From Umezawaea tangerina (GTDB lineage Bacteria > Actinomycetota > Actinomycetes > Mycobacteriales > Pseudonocardiaceae), in assembly GCF_003002815.1 (NCBI RefSeq), contig NZ_PVTF01000013.1, positions 1 to 64,000 of the forward strand: a stretch of DNA of 64,000 nucleotides, in the 5' to 3' direction. Under the pieces are notes generated by a model. The model was not told where the DNA came from. It searched no databases and worked only from the letters and a program-made list of their open reading frames with translations. Of the stretch, positions 10,296 through 19,000 are shown piece by piece; within the stretch, counting starts at the first letter, position 1; each line of letters opens with the position of its first letter. Made by a program: the position numbers and the translations under genes.

Positions 10296-10979
10296 CTACG
10301 ACGCGTCCGGTGTGGCGAGGCCGATGCGGTAGGCGAAGACGACGGCGTGGACGCGGTCGCGCAGGTCGAGCTTCGCCAGGATGCGCGACACGTAGGTCTT
10401 GATCGTCTCGCGGCCGAGGAACAGGGCCTCGGCGATCTCGGGGTTCGACAGACCGGCCGCGATCAGCCGCAGCACCTCGACCTCGCGGGCGGTCAGGTGC
10501 GCGAGTGCCTGTTCGAGCCGCCGGTCGGCACCGCTGTCGTCGTCGCGGATCCGGGCGCCGAAGCGGCCGATCAGGCCGCGGGTGACCTCCGGTGCCAGCA
10601 GCGCGTTGCCCGCGGCCACGGTGCGCACCCCGGCGATCATCTCCTCGGGCGGGGTGTCCTTGAGCAGGAACCCGCTGGCCCCCGCGCGCAGCGCCTCGTA
10701 GACGTACTCGTCGAGGTTGAACGTCGTCACGACCAGCACCCGCACCCGGTCGGCGACCTCCGGTCCCGCGATCCGCCTGGTGGCCTCGATGCCGTCGAGC
10801 AGGGGCATCCGGATGTCCATGATCACCACGTCCGGGAGCAGCCGCCGGGCCTGCTCGACCGCCTCCAGGCCGTTCGCCGCCTCGCCGACGATCTCGAAGT
10901 CCGGTTGGGAGGACAGGATGGTCGTATACCCCATGCGCACCAGCGCCTGGTCGTCGCACACCAGCACCCGCGTGCTCAC
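10296..10979 (-). CDS. NarL/LuxR-type response regulator
   Basis: 227 residues. The receiver domain has the acidic pair in VCDDQ, the phospho-acceptor Asp in VVIMDIRMP and Lys in GFLLKDTPPEE. The C-terminal LuxR-type HTH reads LTAREVEVLRLIAAGLSNPE followed by ETIKTYVSRILAKLDLRDR. It starts at GTG 10979, overlapping the kinase stop by 4 bases (GTGA), so kinase and regulator are made together. Direct targets are unknown; the secreted serine hydrolase downstream is the nearest candidate. Confidence 0.95.
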   Translation of the reverse strand: MSTRVLVCDDQALVRMGYTTILSSQPDFEIVGEAANGLEAVEQARRLLPDVVIMDIRMPLLDGIEATRRIAGPEVADRVRVLVVTTFNLDEYVYEALRAGASGFLLKDTPPEEMIAGVRTVAAGNALLAPEVTRGLIGRFGARIRDDDSGADRRLEQALAHLTAREVEVLRLIAAGLSNPEIAEALFLGRETIKTYVSRILAKLDLRDRVHAVVFAYRIGLATPDAS

Positions 10980-12163
10980 CCGGTCTCCGATCGTCGTGGC
11001 AGCCTCGCCGAGACGACGAACCCGCCGTCCTCGGCGTGCCGCGTCGTCAGCTCGCCACCGGCCGACCGCACCCGTTCCCGCAACCCGGTCAGGCCGCGGC
11101 CCGGTGAGGACGTGGTGACGGCGTCGGCGGCACCGTCGGTCGTCACCTCCACGGCCAGCCCGTCGGGGACGGTGTTGGAGACCCGGACCACGGTCCTCCT
11201 GCCCGGCGCGTGCTTCAGCGCGTTGGTGAGCCCTTCCTGCACGACCCGGTAGGCCGCCAGTGCGACCGCGTCGTCGACCTCCCGCGCCGGGCCGTCCTCG
11301 ACCAGGTCGACGGGCTGCCCGGCGAGCCGGGTCTGCTCCACCAGCTCGCCGAACGAGCCCGCGGTCGGCGCGCGCGGCGCCGGTTCGGCGTCGTGGCGGG
11401 GGCTGATCACGCCGAGCAGTTCGCGCAGGTCGCCCAGCGCGCGCCGCCCGGTCCCGCCGATCGCCGCCAACCCGGTGTCGACCTTCGTCCGGTCGTCGGC
11501 CGGGACGTACCGCATGGCGTCGGCCTGCATCACCATCGCCGTCACGTGGTGGGTCACCACGTCGTGCAGCTCGCGGGCGATGCGCTCGCGCTCCGCGCGC
11601 ATGGCCGCCTCCAGGTCGAGGTGCTGGCGCCGCTGCTGCTCGACGAACCTGGTGCGCGCCCAGGCGCCCATCAGCCAGCACCCGAAGGGCAGCGCCGCGT
11701 ACTCGAAGCACTCCACCAGCCGGACCGGTGCGCCCAGCGCGATGAGGGAGGCCGACAGCGCCGCGTACCCCACGACCCACGCCGCTGCCGTGACCCGCCG
11801 CGCCCGGACCTGGTGCACGCCCGCGCCGAACAGCGCCACGTACAGCGCGATCGTGGCGAACGTGGGCCGGAAGCCGAGGCACTGGTAGGCGAAGAACGCG
11901 GTGGACACGAGCAGCAGGCACCACGCGGGCGCGCGGTTGCGGACCAGCAGCGGCAGGCAGTGCGCGAGGACGAGGGCCGCGGCGAGCGGACCGAACGGGC
12001 GCTGCGGGTCGGGCCAGCCCAGCCACGTGCCCTTGTCCGCGACACCGGGGGTGAACGAGAGCACGACCACCACGACGGTGACCAGCACGTCGCGCCTGCC
12101 AGGGGGAAGAGCCCGCACCCGGTCGACCGCACGGCGTACTCCGGCCACCACCGCCCCGCGCAT
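10976..12163 (-). CDS. DesK/NarX-type sensor histidine kinase
   Basis: 395 residues with about five hydrophobic segments in the first 160, no recognisable extracellular sensor domain, then a coiled region and the HisKA_3 dimerisation helix with the phospho-acceptor His in RIARELHDVVTHH. In the ATPase domain the N-box is EGLTNALKH and the late glycine motif is GRGLTGLRERV. The G1 box, normally DDGxG, reads TTDGAADAV, so the ATP site is degenerate. TATACT ends 7 bases before the ATG, fitting a leaderless transcript. It diverges from the MarR gene, with 83 bases between the starts. Confidence 0.92.
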   Translation of the reverse strand: MRGAVVAGVRRAVDRVRALPPGRRDVLVTVVVVVLSFTPGVADKGTWLGWPDPQRPFGPLAAALVLAHCLPLLVRNRAPAWCLLLVSTAFFAYQCLGFRPTFATIALYVALFGAGVHQVRARRVTAAAWVVGYAALSASLIALGAPVRLVECFEYAALPFGCWLMGAWARTRFVEQQRRQHLDLEAAMRAERERIARELHDVVTHHVTAMVMQADAMRYVPADDRTKVDTGLAAIGGTGRRALGDLRELLGVISPRHDAEPAPRAPTAGSFGELVEQTRLAGQPVDLVEDGPAREVDDAVALAAYRVVQEGLTNALKHAPGRRTVVRVSNTVPDGLAVEVTTDGAADAVTTSSPGRGLTGLRERVRSAGGELTTRHAEDGGFVVSARLPRRSETG

Positions 12164-12206
12164 GATCAGGAGTATAGGGATTCCCCGACGTCACCCGTAC
12201 GGCGTA

Positions 12207-12240
12207 CTTATATAAGCAAGCTGAGATAGCGGTCTACACT
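12207..12240 (+). promoter_or_regulatory. MarR promoter with AT-rich palindrome
   Basis: CTTATATAAG (12207-12216) is a perfect 10-bp AT-rich palindrome in otherwise GC-rich DNA. TACACT (12235-12240) ends 6 bases before the GTG start at 12247, fitting a leaderless mRNA. The palindrome sits in the space shared with the divergent kinase promoter and is a likely MarR-type operator. Confidence 0.6.
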
Positions 12241-12246
12241 CGGTCG

Positions 12247-12669
12247 GTGACGAGAACGCATCAGCAGATCGGCCTGTCGGTGAAACGACTCCAGGCGCGG
12301 CACCACCGGATGGCGAACGCCCGACTGGCGCCGCTGGACATCAGCCTCGTGCAGTGGGACGCGCTGAGGCACATCGCGGCGAACCCCGAGGCGAGCCTGC
12401 ACGACCTGGCGCTGCTGACGTTCCAGACCGACCAGTCCTTCGGCGCCCTCGCGTCCCGGATGGTCGACCGCGGCCTCATCGAACGCGTGCCGGGACCGGG
12501 CCGGGCCATCCGGCACCGGCTCACCGCCAAGGGGGACGAGCTCCGGGTGGCGGGCGGTGCCCTGATGGACGACGTCCTCGCCGAGTCCTTCGCCCCGCTC
12601 ACCCCCGAGCAGCTGCAGACCTTCGGCGAGCTGCTGGCGATCCTGCTCGAGGCAGGCCCCCAGGACTGA
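12247..12669 (+). CDS. MarR-family transcriptional regulator
   Basis: 140 residues forming one MarR winged-helix domain: LDISLVQWDALRHIAANP, helices LHDLALLTFQTDQSFGAL and ASRMVDRGLIER, and the wing RHRLTAKGDELR. GTG 12247 is the start, with TACACT 6 bases upstream. It ends 6 bases before the stop of the convergent MFS gene and diverges from the two-component operon, so either could be a target. The ligand is unknown. Confidence 0.92.
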   Translation: MTRTHQQIGLSVKRLQARHHRMANARLAPLDISLVQWDALRHIAANPEASLHDLALLTFQTDQSFGALASRMVDRGLIERVPGPGRAIRHRLTAKGDELRVAGGALMDDVLAESFAPLTPEQLQTFGELLAILLEAGPQD

Positions 12670-12675
12670 CCGTCT

Positions 12676-13842
12676 TCACAGGCGGACGGGGTCGACCGTC
12701 GTGGCCTCGGGTGCGCGTCGGCGGGCGAACCCGGCGGCCGCGGCGGTGACCAGGGCGAAGCCCGCGAGCACCCACGGCACGGCCGCGGCGCCGGTCGCGT
12801 CGGTGGCCACGCCGATCAGCGGCGACCCGACGATCGGCCCCGCCAGCCCGGCGGCGAACACCGCCGTGGCCCCGCGTCCGCTCGGCACGGCCATCGCGTG
12901 CCAGCCCACCACGGCCGGGAACACCGGCGCGATGACGAGCCCGGCGACCGCGTAGGCGGCGACGGCGTACGGGGTCAGCGCGGCGACCGCGACCGCCGCC
13001 GCGCCCAGTGCCAGCGACACGACCACCAGCCGGCCGGGGTGCCAGCGCAGGGCCAGCGGTGCCCCGAGCACCCGACCGGCGGTCAGGCCGAACCAGAACA
13101 ACGCCACGGCGTCGACCGCCGCCCCCGCCGACAGCTCCGTCGTGCCCCGCAGGTGCGTCGTCTCCCACCCCGCGATCCCGCCTTCGAGCGCCACGTACCC
13201 CAGCACGATCGCCGCCAGCAGCACCACCACCCGCAGCTCGGCCCTGCTCGCCACCCCGCTCGGCGCCGGCAGCACCAACGGCATCCGCAACCCGGCCGCC
13301 AGCACCGCGAACACCACCGCGACCGCCGCCGCGACCAGGTAGGGCAGCGCCAGGTTCCCCGGCGCCCGCCCGATCACCAGCGGCAGCACCACCGCGCTCA
13401 CCCCGAACGCCGCGCTGACCAACGACAGCACCGCCCCGCCCCGCCTTCCGAACCCGTTCGCCACGACCAGGTTCGCCACCAGGTCCACCGCCCCGAACCC
13501 GATCCCGGCCACGAACAGCGCCCCCGCCGCCAACACCCCGTCCGCCGCCACCGGCACCAGTCCGCACCCCACCGCCAACGCCCCGGCCCCACCCACCAGC
13601 CCCGCCCGCCCGGTCACCCGCCTCCGCAGGACCCCCGCGACCACCACCCCCACCGCCGACCCCGCCGAGAACACCGCCACCAGCAACGACACCCCGGTCG
13701 CCCCCAGCCCGTGCCGCTCCTGCAACGCGGGCAACGACGGCCCCAACGAGCTCGTCGCCGCCCCCAACGCCAGGAACCCCACCGCAGCGGTGATCGCGAG
13801 GTAGGCGGGCGACGATCGGCTAAACTCGGCAGAAAAGCGCAT
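12676..13842 (-). CDS. MFS transporter, sugar-permease-like
   Basis: 388 residues with about twelve hydrophobic segments, compatible with a major facilitator; the first reads AYLAITAAVGFLALGAATSSLG. RRRVTGRAGLVG occupies the loop between helices 2 and 3 typical of the fold. Divergence from a DeoR repressor suggests uptake or efflux of a sugar or sugar derivative; that is inferred from context. There is no clear SD before ATG 13842. Repeated CGGCAGAA-like sequence overlaps the start and could be the DeoR binding region. Confidence 0.85.
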   Translation of the reverse strand: MRFSAEFSRSSPAYLAITAAVGFLALGAATSSLGPSLPALQERHGLGATGVSLLVAVFSAGSAVGVVVAGVLRRRVTGRAGLVGGAGALAVGCGLVPVAADGVLAAGALFVAGIGFGAVDLVANLVVANGFGRRGGAVLSLVSAAFGVSAVVLPLVIGRAPGNLALPYLVAAAVAVVFAVLAAGLRMPLVLPAPSGVASRAELRVVVLLAAIVLGYVALEGGIAGWETTHLRGTTELSAGAAVDAVALFWFGLTAGRVLGAPLALRWHPGRLVVVSLALGAAAVAVAALTPYAVAAYAVAGLVIAPVFPAVVGWHAMAVPSGRGATAVFAAGLAGPIVGSPLIGVATDATGAAAVPWVLAGFALVTAAAAGFARRRAPEATTVDPVRL

Positions 13843-13876
13843 GGGACGAAGTCAAACCGGCAGAACTCGGCACAGT
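13821..13876. promoter_or_regulatory. possible DeoR operator repeats
   Basis: Three similar units, ACTCGGCAGAAA (13824), AACCGGCAGAAC (13855) and ACTCGGCACAG (13865), lie between and across the divergent starts of the MFS and DeoR genes. DeoR-family repressors often bind direct repeats in such positions. The match is weak and unproven. Confidence 0.35.
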
Positions 13877-13904
13877 CAAGCACGTACCAGCACCGGAGGG
13901 TCTT

Positions 13905-14666
13905 GTGAAGTCTTTCGCGGAGGAACGCCAGAACCGCGTCCTGGCCGAGCTGCGCGACCACGGCCGGGTCGAGGTCACCGAGCTGGCCGCCCAGCTCTCC
14001 GTCTCCGAGGACACCGTCCGCCGCGACCTCAAGCGCCTGGCCGAAGCCGGCTACCTGCAGAAGACCCACGGCGGCGCCGTCGCCCTCGACGCCGCCCACC
14101 TGCCCTGGTCCACCCGCGCCGACGTCCGGACCGCCGCCAAGTCCGCCATCGGCAAGACCGCGGCCTCCCTCATCACCCCTGGTCAGTCCCTCTTCCTGGA
14201 CGCGGGCTCCACCGTCCTCTCAGTCGCCCGACAGCTCACCGCCCGCCCCCTCACCATCATGACCAACTCCCTCGACATCGCCGCCCTCTTCACCGCCGAC
14301 GACACCATCACCCTCAGCCTCACCGGCGGCGACTGGAACCCCGACTCCCGCCACCTCACCGGCCCCACCGCCCTCCACACCATCACCACCCGCCGCGCCG
14401 ACTGGGCAGTCCTCGGCGCCTGCGCCACCCACCCCCAAGCGGGCATCACCTCCACCACCCCACAGGACGCCCAACTCAAAACCCAGATGTCCCACTCCGC
14501 CCTGCGCACCATGGTCGTCGCCGACCGCACCAAGCAGAACACCATCGCCCCCCACCTGGTCCTGTCTCCAACAGAGGTCGACGTCCTGGTCACCGACGAC
14601 GAACACGCAGCCACCCAATGGCAGGAGATCGGCGTAGAAGTCCTGCTGACCGCCACCGCAAACTGA
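13905..14666 (+). CDS. DeoR-family transcriptional regulator
   Basis: 253 residues. The N-terminal HTH reads RQNRVLAELRDHGRVEVTEL then LSVSEDTVRRDLKRLAEAG and KTHGGAV, the classic DeoR signature. The C-terminal sensor domain has the sugar-phosphate-isomerase-like fold with DAGSTVLSVARQL and VADRTK. Members repress sugar-catabolic operons and are relieved by phosphorylated sugars. GTG 13905 is preceded by GGAGGG at 4 bases. The gene diverges from the MFS transporter, its likely target. Its 3' end is followed by the repeat module and a U-tract terminator. Confidence 0.95.
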   Translation: MKSFAEERQNRVLAELRDHGRVEVTELAAQLSVSEDTVRRDLKRLAEAGYLQKTHGGAVALDAAHLPWSTRADVRTAAKSAIGKTAASLITPGQSLFLDAGSTVLSVARQLTARPLTIMTNSLDIAALFTADDTITLSLTGGDWNPDSRHLTGPTALHTITTRRADWAVLGACATHPQAGITSTTPQDAQLKTQMSHSALRTMVVADRTKQNTIAPHLVLSPTEVDVLVTDDEHAATQWQEIGVEVLLTATAN

Positions 14667-14689
14667 CCAACATCAGCAACGCCGCAAGT

Positions 14690-14842
14690 GAACACAACCA
14701 GCCAGCGAAGCTGGAACCAGCGCGCAACCCACCCAACGACCCTGGCACCAACACACAGGTCGCCCAACAACGCTGGAGCAAAGACAACCGCCCCAACCCA
14801 GCTGGAGCAAAAGACAAAGCGCCCCAACCCAGCTGGAAGCGA
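14690..14842 (+). repeat. degenerate ~30-bp tandem units, copy 1
   Basis: At least three clear units, each CCAAC plus a few bases plus GCTGGAGCAAA or GCTGGAAGCGAG, begin near 14764, 14792 and 14822; a weaker one is at about 14700-14720. They start just after the DeoR stop and run into the palindromic element. The same kind of unit flanks the element's second copy near 62.4 kb. No coding potential. Confidence 0.65.
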
Positions 14843-14859
14843 GCGGTGCTCGTCCGCTC

Positions 14860-14979
14860 GTGCGGTCGGCTTGACTTGGGGATTTTGGGCTTAAAATAGG
14901 TCGGCGGGCAGGCTCTACCACCTGCCCTTTTTCGCCCGACGAAGCCCAAAAAAGGGGCCCCAAGTCAAGCCGACCGCAC
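14860..14979 (+). repeat. palindromic repeat element, copy 1
   Basis: Perfect 22-bp terminal inverted repeats occupy 14860-14881 and 14958-14979. The inside holds TTTTGGGCTT/AAGCCCAAAA arms and a terminator hairpin. The segment 14832-14980 recurs in inverted orientation at 62285-62433 with, as far as I can align by eye, one internal base difference (tagg against tcgg). Confidence 0.85.
14906..14932 (+). terminator. intrinsic terminator with U-tract inside the repeat
   Basis: GGGCAGG, an 8-base loop CTCTACCA, CCTGCCC and then TTTTT (14928-14932): a textbook intrinsic terminator for rightward transcription from the DeoR gene. U-tracts are uncommon in such GC-rich genomes. Confidence 0.8.
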
Positions 14980-15073
14980 CCGGGTCCGCTGTAGCGATCC
15001 CCCCCCGGAGAACCACCGCAGCGACACCCCCGTAGAACCACCCCAACCAAACCCGGCACCGACCAACCGCCCC

Positions 15074-16003
15074 CTAAACCACCCCCACCGCCCCACCCGC
15101 CAACACCGCATGAACCCCCCAAGTCACATTCGCCACCTGCGTGATCCTCAAATCCACCACCGAACTGGCCAACGCCAACGCCTCCCCCTTCCCCACCCCG
15201 TACAGCTCCTGCATCCACCCCAGCATCGCGTCCAGCGCGTCCGCCATCGCGATGTCCAGGTCCGGGTCGAACCCGAACGTCACCCGCCCTCCCGGCGTCT
15301 CCGCGTGGATCCCCGGCACCGGCACGTCCGACACCAGGTCGACCACGACCTCCGTCGTCATTGGACACTCGATCGCGGTCCCCGACACCTCGCCGTCCCC
15401 TTGCGCCGCATGGCCGTCCCCGAGGTGCAGCAACGCTCCCGGCACCGTCACCGGCAGGTACAGCGTCGACCCGGCCACCAGTTCCCGGCAGTCCATGTTG
15501 CCGCCGCCGACCGTCCGGGGCGGGATCGTCGAGTGCCGGCCCGCCTCGGCGGGCGGCACCCCCATCACCCCGAGGAACGGGGCGATCCGCACCGTGTGCC
15601 CCAACTGGTTGGTGGCCGTCCCCGCGTCCGCGTCGATGTCCCACAGCAGCCAGGTCGCGGGCTCGTCAGCCAACCCCAGCCGCCGGGTCAGCGCGTTGTC
15701 CTTGGCGCCCGCGTTCGTCCACCCCCAGTCGTCCGGTCGCACGGACACCACCCGGATCGCCAGCACCTGCCCCGGTCGCGCGCCGCGCACCGCGATCGGC
15801 CCCGTCAGGCAGTGGCCGCGTCGTTCTTCGAACATCCTCGGCCGCGCCTCGCCCGGTGTCCGCTGCCGTTCGAGCCTGCCGCCCGCGTCGAGCGACCGGA
15901 CGACCACGGTGTCGCCGGGGTCGATGGTCAGCGCGGGCGGGGTGTCGCGGTCGAACACGTCGATCGCGGTTCCGGGTCCGGGCTCCAGCACGTGGCGGCT
16001 CAC
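15074..16003 (-). CDS. acetamidase/formamidase family amidohydrolase
   Basis: 309 residues of the FmdA/AmdA family, zinc-type enzymes releasing ammonia from short amides such as formamide. The family layout is visible: PGQVLAIRV, DWGWTNAGAKDN, APFLGVMGVPPAE, PPRTVGGGNMDCRELVAG and LHLGDGHAAQGDGEVSGTAIE. GTG 16003 overlaps the PKS stop by 4 bases (GTGA), so it is translated with the PKS. That coupling suggests a role on the PKS product or a precursor amide, but the substrate is unknown. Its 3' side faces the repeat element. Confidence 0.9.
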   Translation of the reverse strand: MSRHVLEPGPGTAIDVFDRDTPPALTIDPGDTVVVRSLDAGGRLERQRTPGEARPRMFEERRGHCLTGPIAVRGARPGQVLAIRVVSVRPDDWGWTNAGAKDNALTRRLGLADEPATWLLWDIDADAGTATNQLGHTVRIAPFLGVMGVPPAEAGRHSTIPPRTVGGGNMDCRELVAGSTLYLPVTVPGALLHLGDGHAAQGDGEVSGTAIECPMTTEVVVDLVSDVPVPGIHAETPGGRVTFGFDPDLDIAMADALDAMLGWMQELYGVGKGEALALASSVVDLRITQVANVTWGVHAVLAGGAVGVV

Positions 16004-19000
16004 ACCGACTCCTCTTCCTCGTGGCTCCTGCCAGCCAACCACGCGGAGATCGCCTCCGCCGTGGTGGCGCTGTGCTCCTCCAGCACGGTGTAATGATCAC
16101 CGGGGACGTCGCCGGGGCGCAGGTGCAGGGTCGGTACCGAGGGTTCCGCGGTCCAGTCGAGGAAGAGCCGCGCGTAGGCGCCCATCGCGGCCAGCCGGGT
16201 TTCGTCCAGGCGCAGGGCTCCGCGCGCGGCGAGCTCCTGCAGCCAGTCGTCGTCGGTGACGGGGTGGGTGTCCACCAGCACCAGCGCGGCGGGCCGGACC
16301 TCCCGCGCGACCGCCTGGGCGACGAGCCCGCCGGTCGACCGTCCCAACAGGACGTACGGCCGGTCGAACCGGCGCAGGGCCTCGACGTGCGAGCGGACCA
16401 GGGTGTCGAGGCTGTCGGGCACCGGGCCGCCGTCGTGGCCGGGGTGGGGGAGCACCCACGTGCCGGGCAGGGAACGGGCCAGCGCGGCGTACTCGCCCGG
16501 TGGCGACGGGAACGAGGGGAAGCAGACGACGGCAGGACCGTCACCGTCGCTGAGCCGCCGCGGTTCCTGCGGGCGGACGTCGTCGAACGCGGGCAGCGCC
16601 CACGACGCGGCGACCACCATCCGCATGGCGTCGCCGGGCCTGCCCGCCTCGCAGACCTTGCGGTACAGCGAGGCGAGCGTGCCGGTGGGCGCGGGTGCCA
16701 GGTGGTCGGCGAGCGCGCGGGGCGTGGGGTGCTCGAACACCGCGGTCGCCGTGATCCGCACGCCCGTGGCCCGTTCCAGCCGGTTGCGCAGCTCGACGGC
16801 GGTCAGCGAGTCGAACCCGAGGTCGCCGAGCGCCGCGTCCGCCGCGACCTCGTCGTGCCCCAGCACCGCCGCGATCTCCGCGCGCACCAGGTCGAGCGAG
16901 AGCGGCCGCCGCTCGACCGGTCCGCGCCGCGCGACCTCGGGCTCGCGCGGTGCGAACGGGAGGGGCGCGAGCACGGGTTCACCGGTGCCCAGCGCGGCGT
17001 CGAGCAGCGCGATCCCGTCCTCCGGCGTCAGGGCGCGCGGTCCCCGGTCCGCGGTGCCCGACGCCATGCCGGTGGTCCACGGGCCCCAGGCCAGCGACAG
17101 CGCCGGGAGGCCGCGGGCGTGCCGGAACCGGGCCAGCTCGTCGAGGTAGCTGTTGGCCGCCGCGTAGTTGGCCTGCCCGGCGTGGCCGAGCAGCCCGGCC
17201 GCCGAGGAGAACAGCACGAACGCGTCGAGGTCGAGGTGCTCGGTCAGCTCGTGCAGGTGCCAGGCCGCGTCGGCCTTGGGGCGCAGCACCGCCGAGACCC
17301 GTTCCGGCGTCATCGACGTGAGCACGCCGTCGTCCAGCACCCCCGCCGTGTGCACGACCGCCTTGAGGTCGGGGATCGAGGCGACCAGCGCGGCCAGCGC
17401 GTCGCGGTCGGTCACGTCGCACGGGGTCTCGCCACCGCGGCTGGCGAACACGACCTCGACGCCCTGCCCGCGCAGGTGCTCGGCCACCACACCGCCGAGC
17501 GCCCCGCCCCCGGTGATCAGCACCGGGCCGCGCCAGACGTGCTCGCCGCCCCCGACGGGGGCCAGCCGCGGCTTGGCCGCGGTCCCGCCCGCCAGCCGCA
17601 GCCGCGGTTCGCCGGTCGCGACCGCGGCGGCCAGCAGCGAGGTGTCGCCGTCGGTCTCGACGAGGGTGAACCGGCCGGGGTGCTCCTCCTGCGCGGCCCG
17701 CACCAGCCCGCCGACCGCGGCACCGGTGAGGTCGCCGGTCCTGGTCACGACGGTCAGGTGCGCGCGGTCGCGGGTGAGCTCGCCCAGCACCTCGTGCACC
17801 GTCCTGTGCAGCGGACCCGGTCCGACCTCCAGCACGTCACCCGGATCGGTCCCGGCGCCGAGGGTGACCTCCTGCCAGTCCGGGCGCAGCAGCGTGCCGC
17901 GCCGCACTGCCATGGGCCGGGTGGTGAGCGATTCGACGTGCGCGACCGGGTTGCCGTCCTGGTCGGTCACGGCGACGCGGCCCCCGCTGATGCGCACCCG
18001 CAGCGCGGTGGCGCCGGTGGAGGGCAGGTGCACCCCTCGCCAGGAGAACGGGACCCCGTCGCCGAGCAGGCTCGCGGGGCGCAGCGCGGCGTCGAACAGG
18101 GCCGGGTGCAACCGGAACGCCCTCGCGTCGGGGAGGTCCGCGCCGACCTCGGCGAACAGCTCGTCGCCGCGCCGCCACGCCCGCAGCAGGCCCTGGAACG
18201 CGGGCCCGTGCCCGCCGTGGTCGACGGGCACCTCCTCGGCGTCCGGCGGCCACGGCCCGAGGTCGAACTCCGGCGCGGGCCGCGAGCTCAGCGTGCCGCT
18301 CGCGTGCACCACGCCGTTGGCGTGCACCTCGAACGGGCGCAGCCCGTCCACGGCCGGGCGCACCACGACCTGGACGCGGCCGACGTCGGGCAGCGGCATC
18401 GGGGCGTGCAGCAGCAGCTCCTCGACCGTGCCGCACCCGACCTCCTCCCCGGCGTGCACCACCAGCTCGACCACGGCGGTCGCGGGCACCAGCGGGACGC
18501 CGTCGACCACGTGGTCGCGCAGCCAGGACGCGCTGAGGTTCGCCGTGCAGACGACCTCGCCTGACCCGGGCACGCGCACCACGGACCCGACGAGCGGGTG
18601 CCCGGTCGGCGTGGACAGCCAGAACCTCCGACGCTGGAACGGGTGCGTCCCGCGGATCCGGTCGGCCGCGTGCTCCGGGTCCACTGTGGACACGACCCCG
18701 TCGACCAGCGCGGACAGCGTCGTCCCCGGCCCGATCTCGACCAGCACCGCGCCGCGGACCCGGTCGACGTTGGCGCCGAAGCGGACGGTGTCGCGGACGT
18801 GCCGCACCCAGTAGTCGGGGTCCTGCGGCTCGGCGCCGATGATCGGGATCCTCGGCGCGTGCAGGGTCACCCCGCGCACGACCTCGGCGAACGGGGCGAG
18901 CACCGGGTCCACCAGCGGCGAGTGGAACGCGTGGCCGACCCGCAGCCGCGTGGTCTTCGCGAACCCCGAGGCGATGGCCTCGACCTCGGCCTCCGGACCG

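Noticed and set aside
14690-14860. CRISPR-like array in the ~30-bp units
   Set aside because: The units are degenerate and contiguous without unique spacers, and no cas genes are present.
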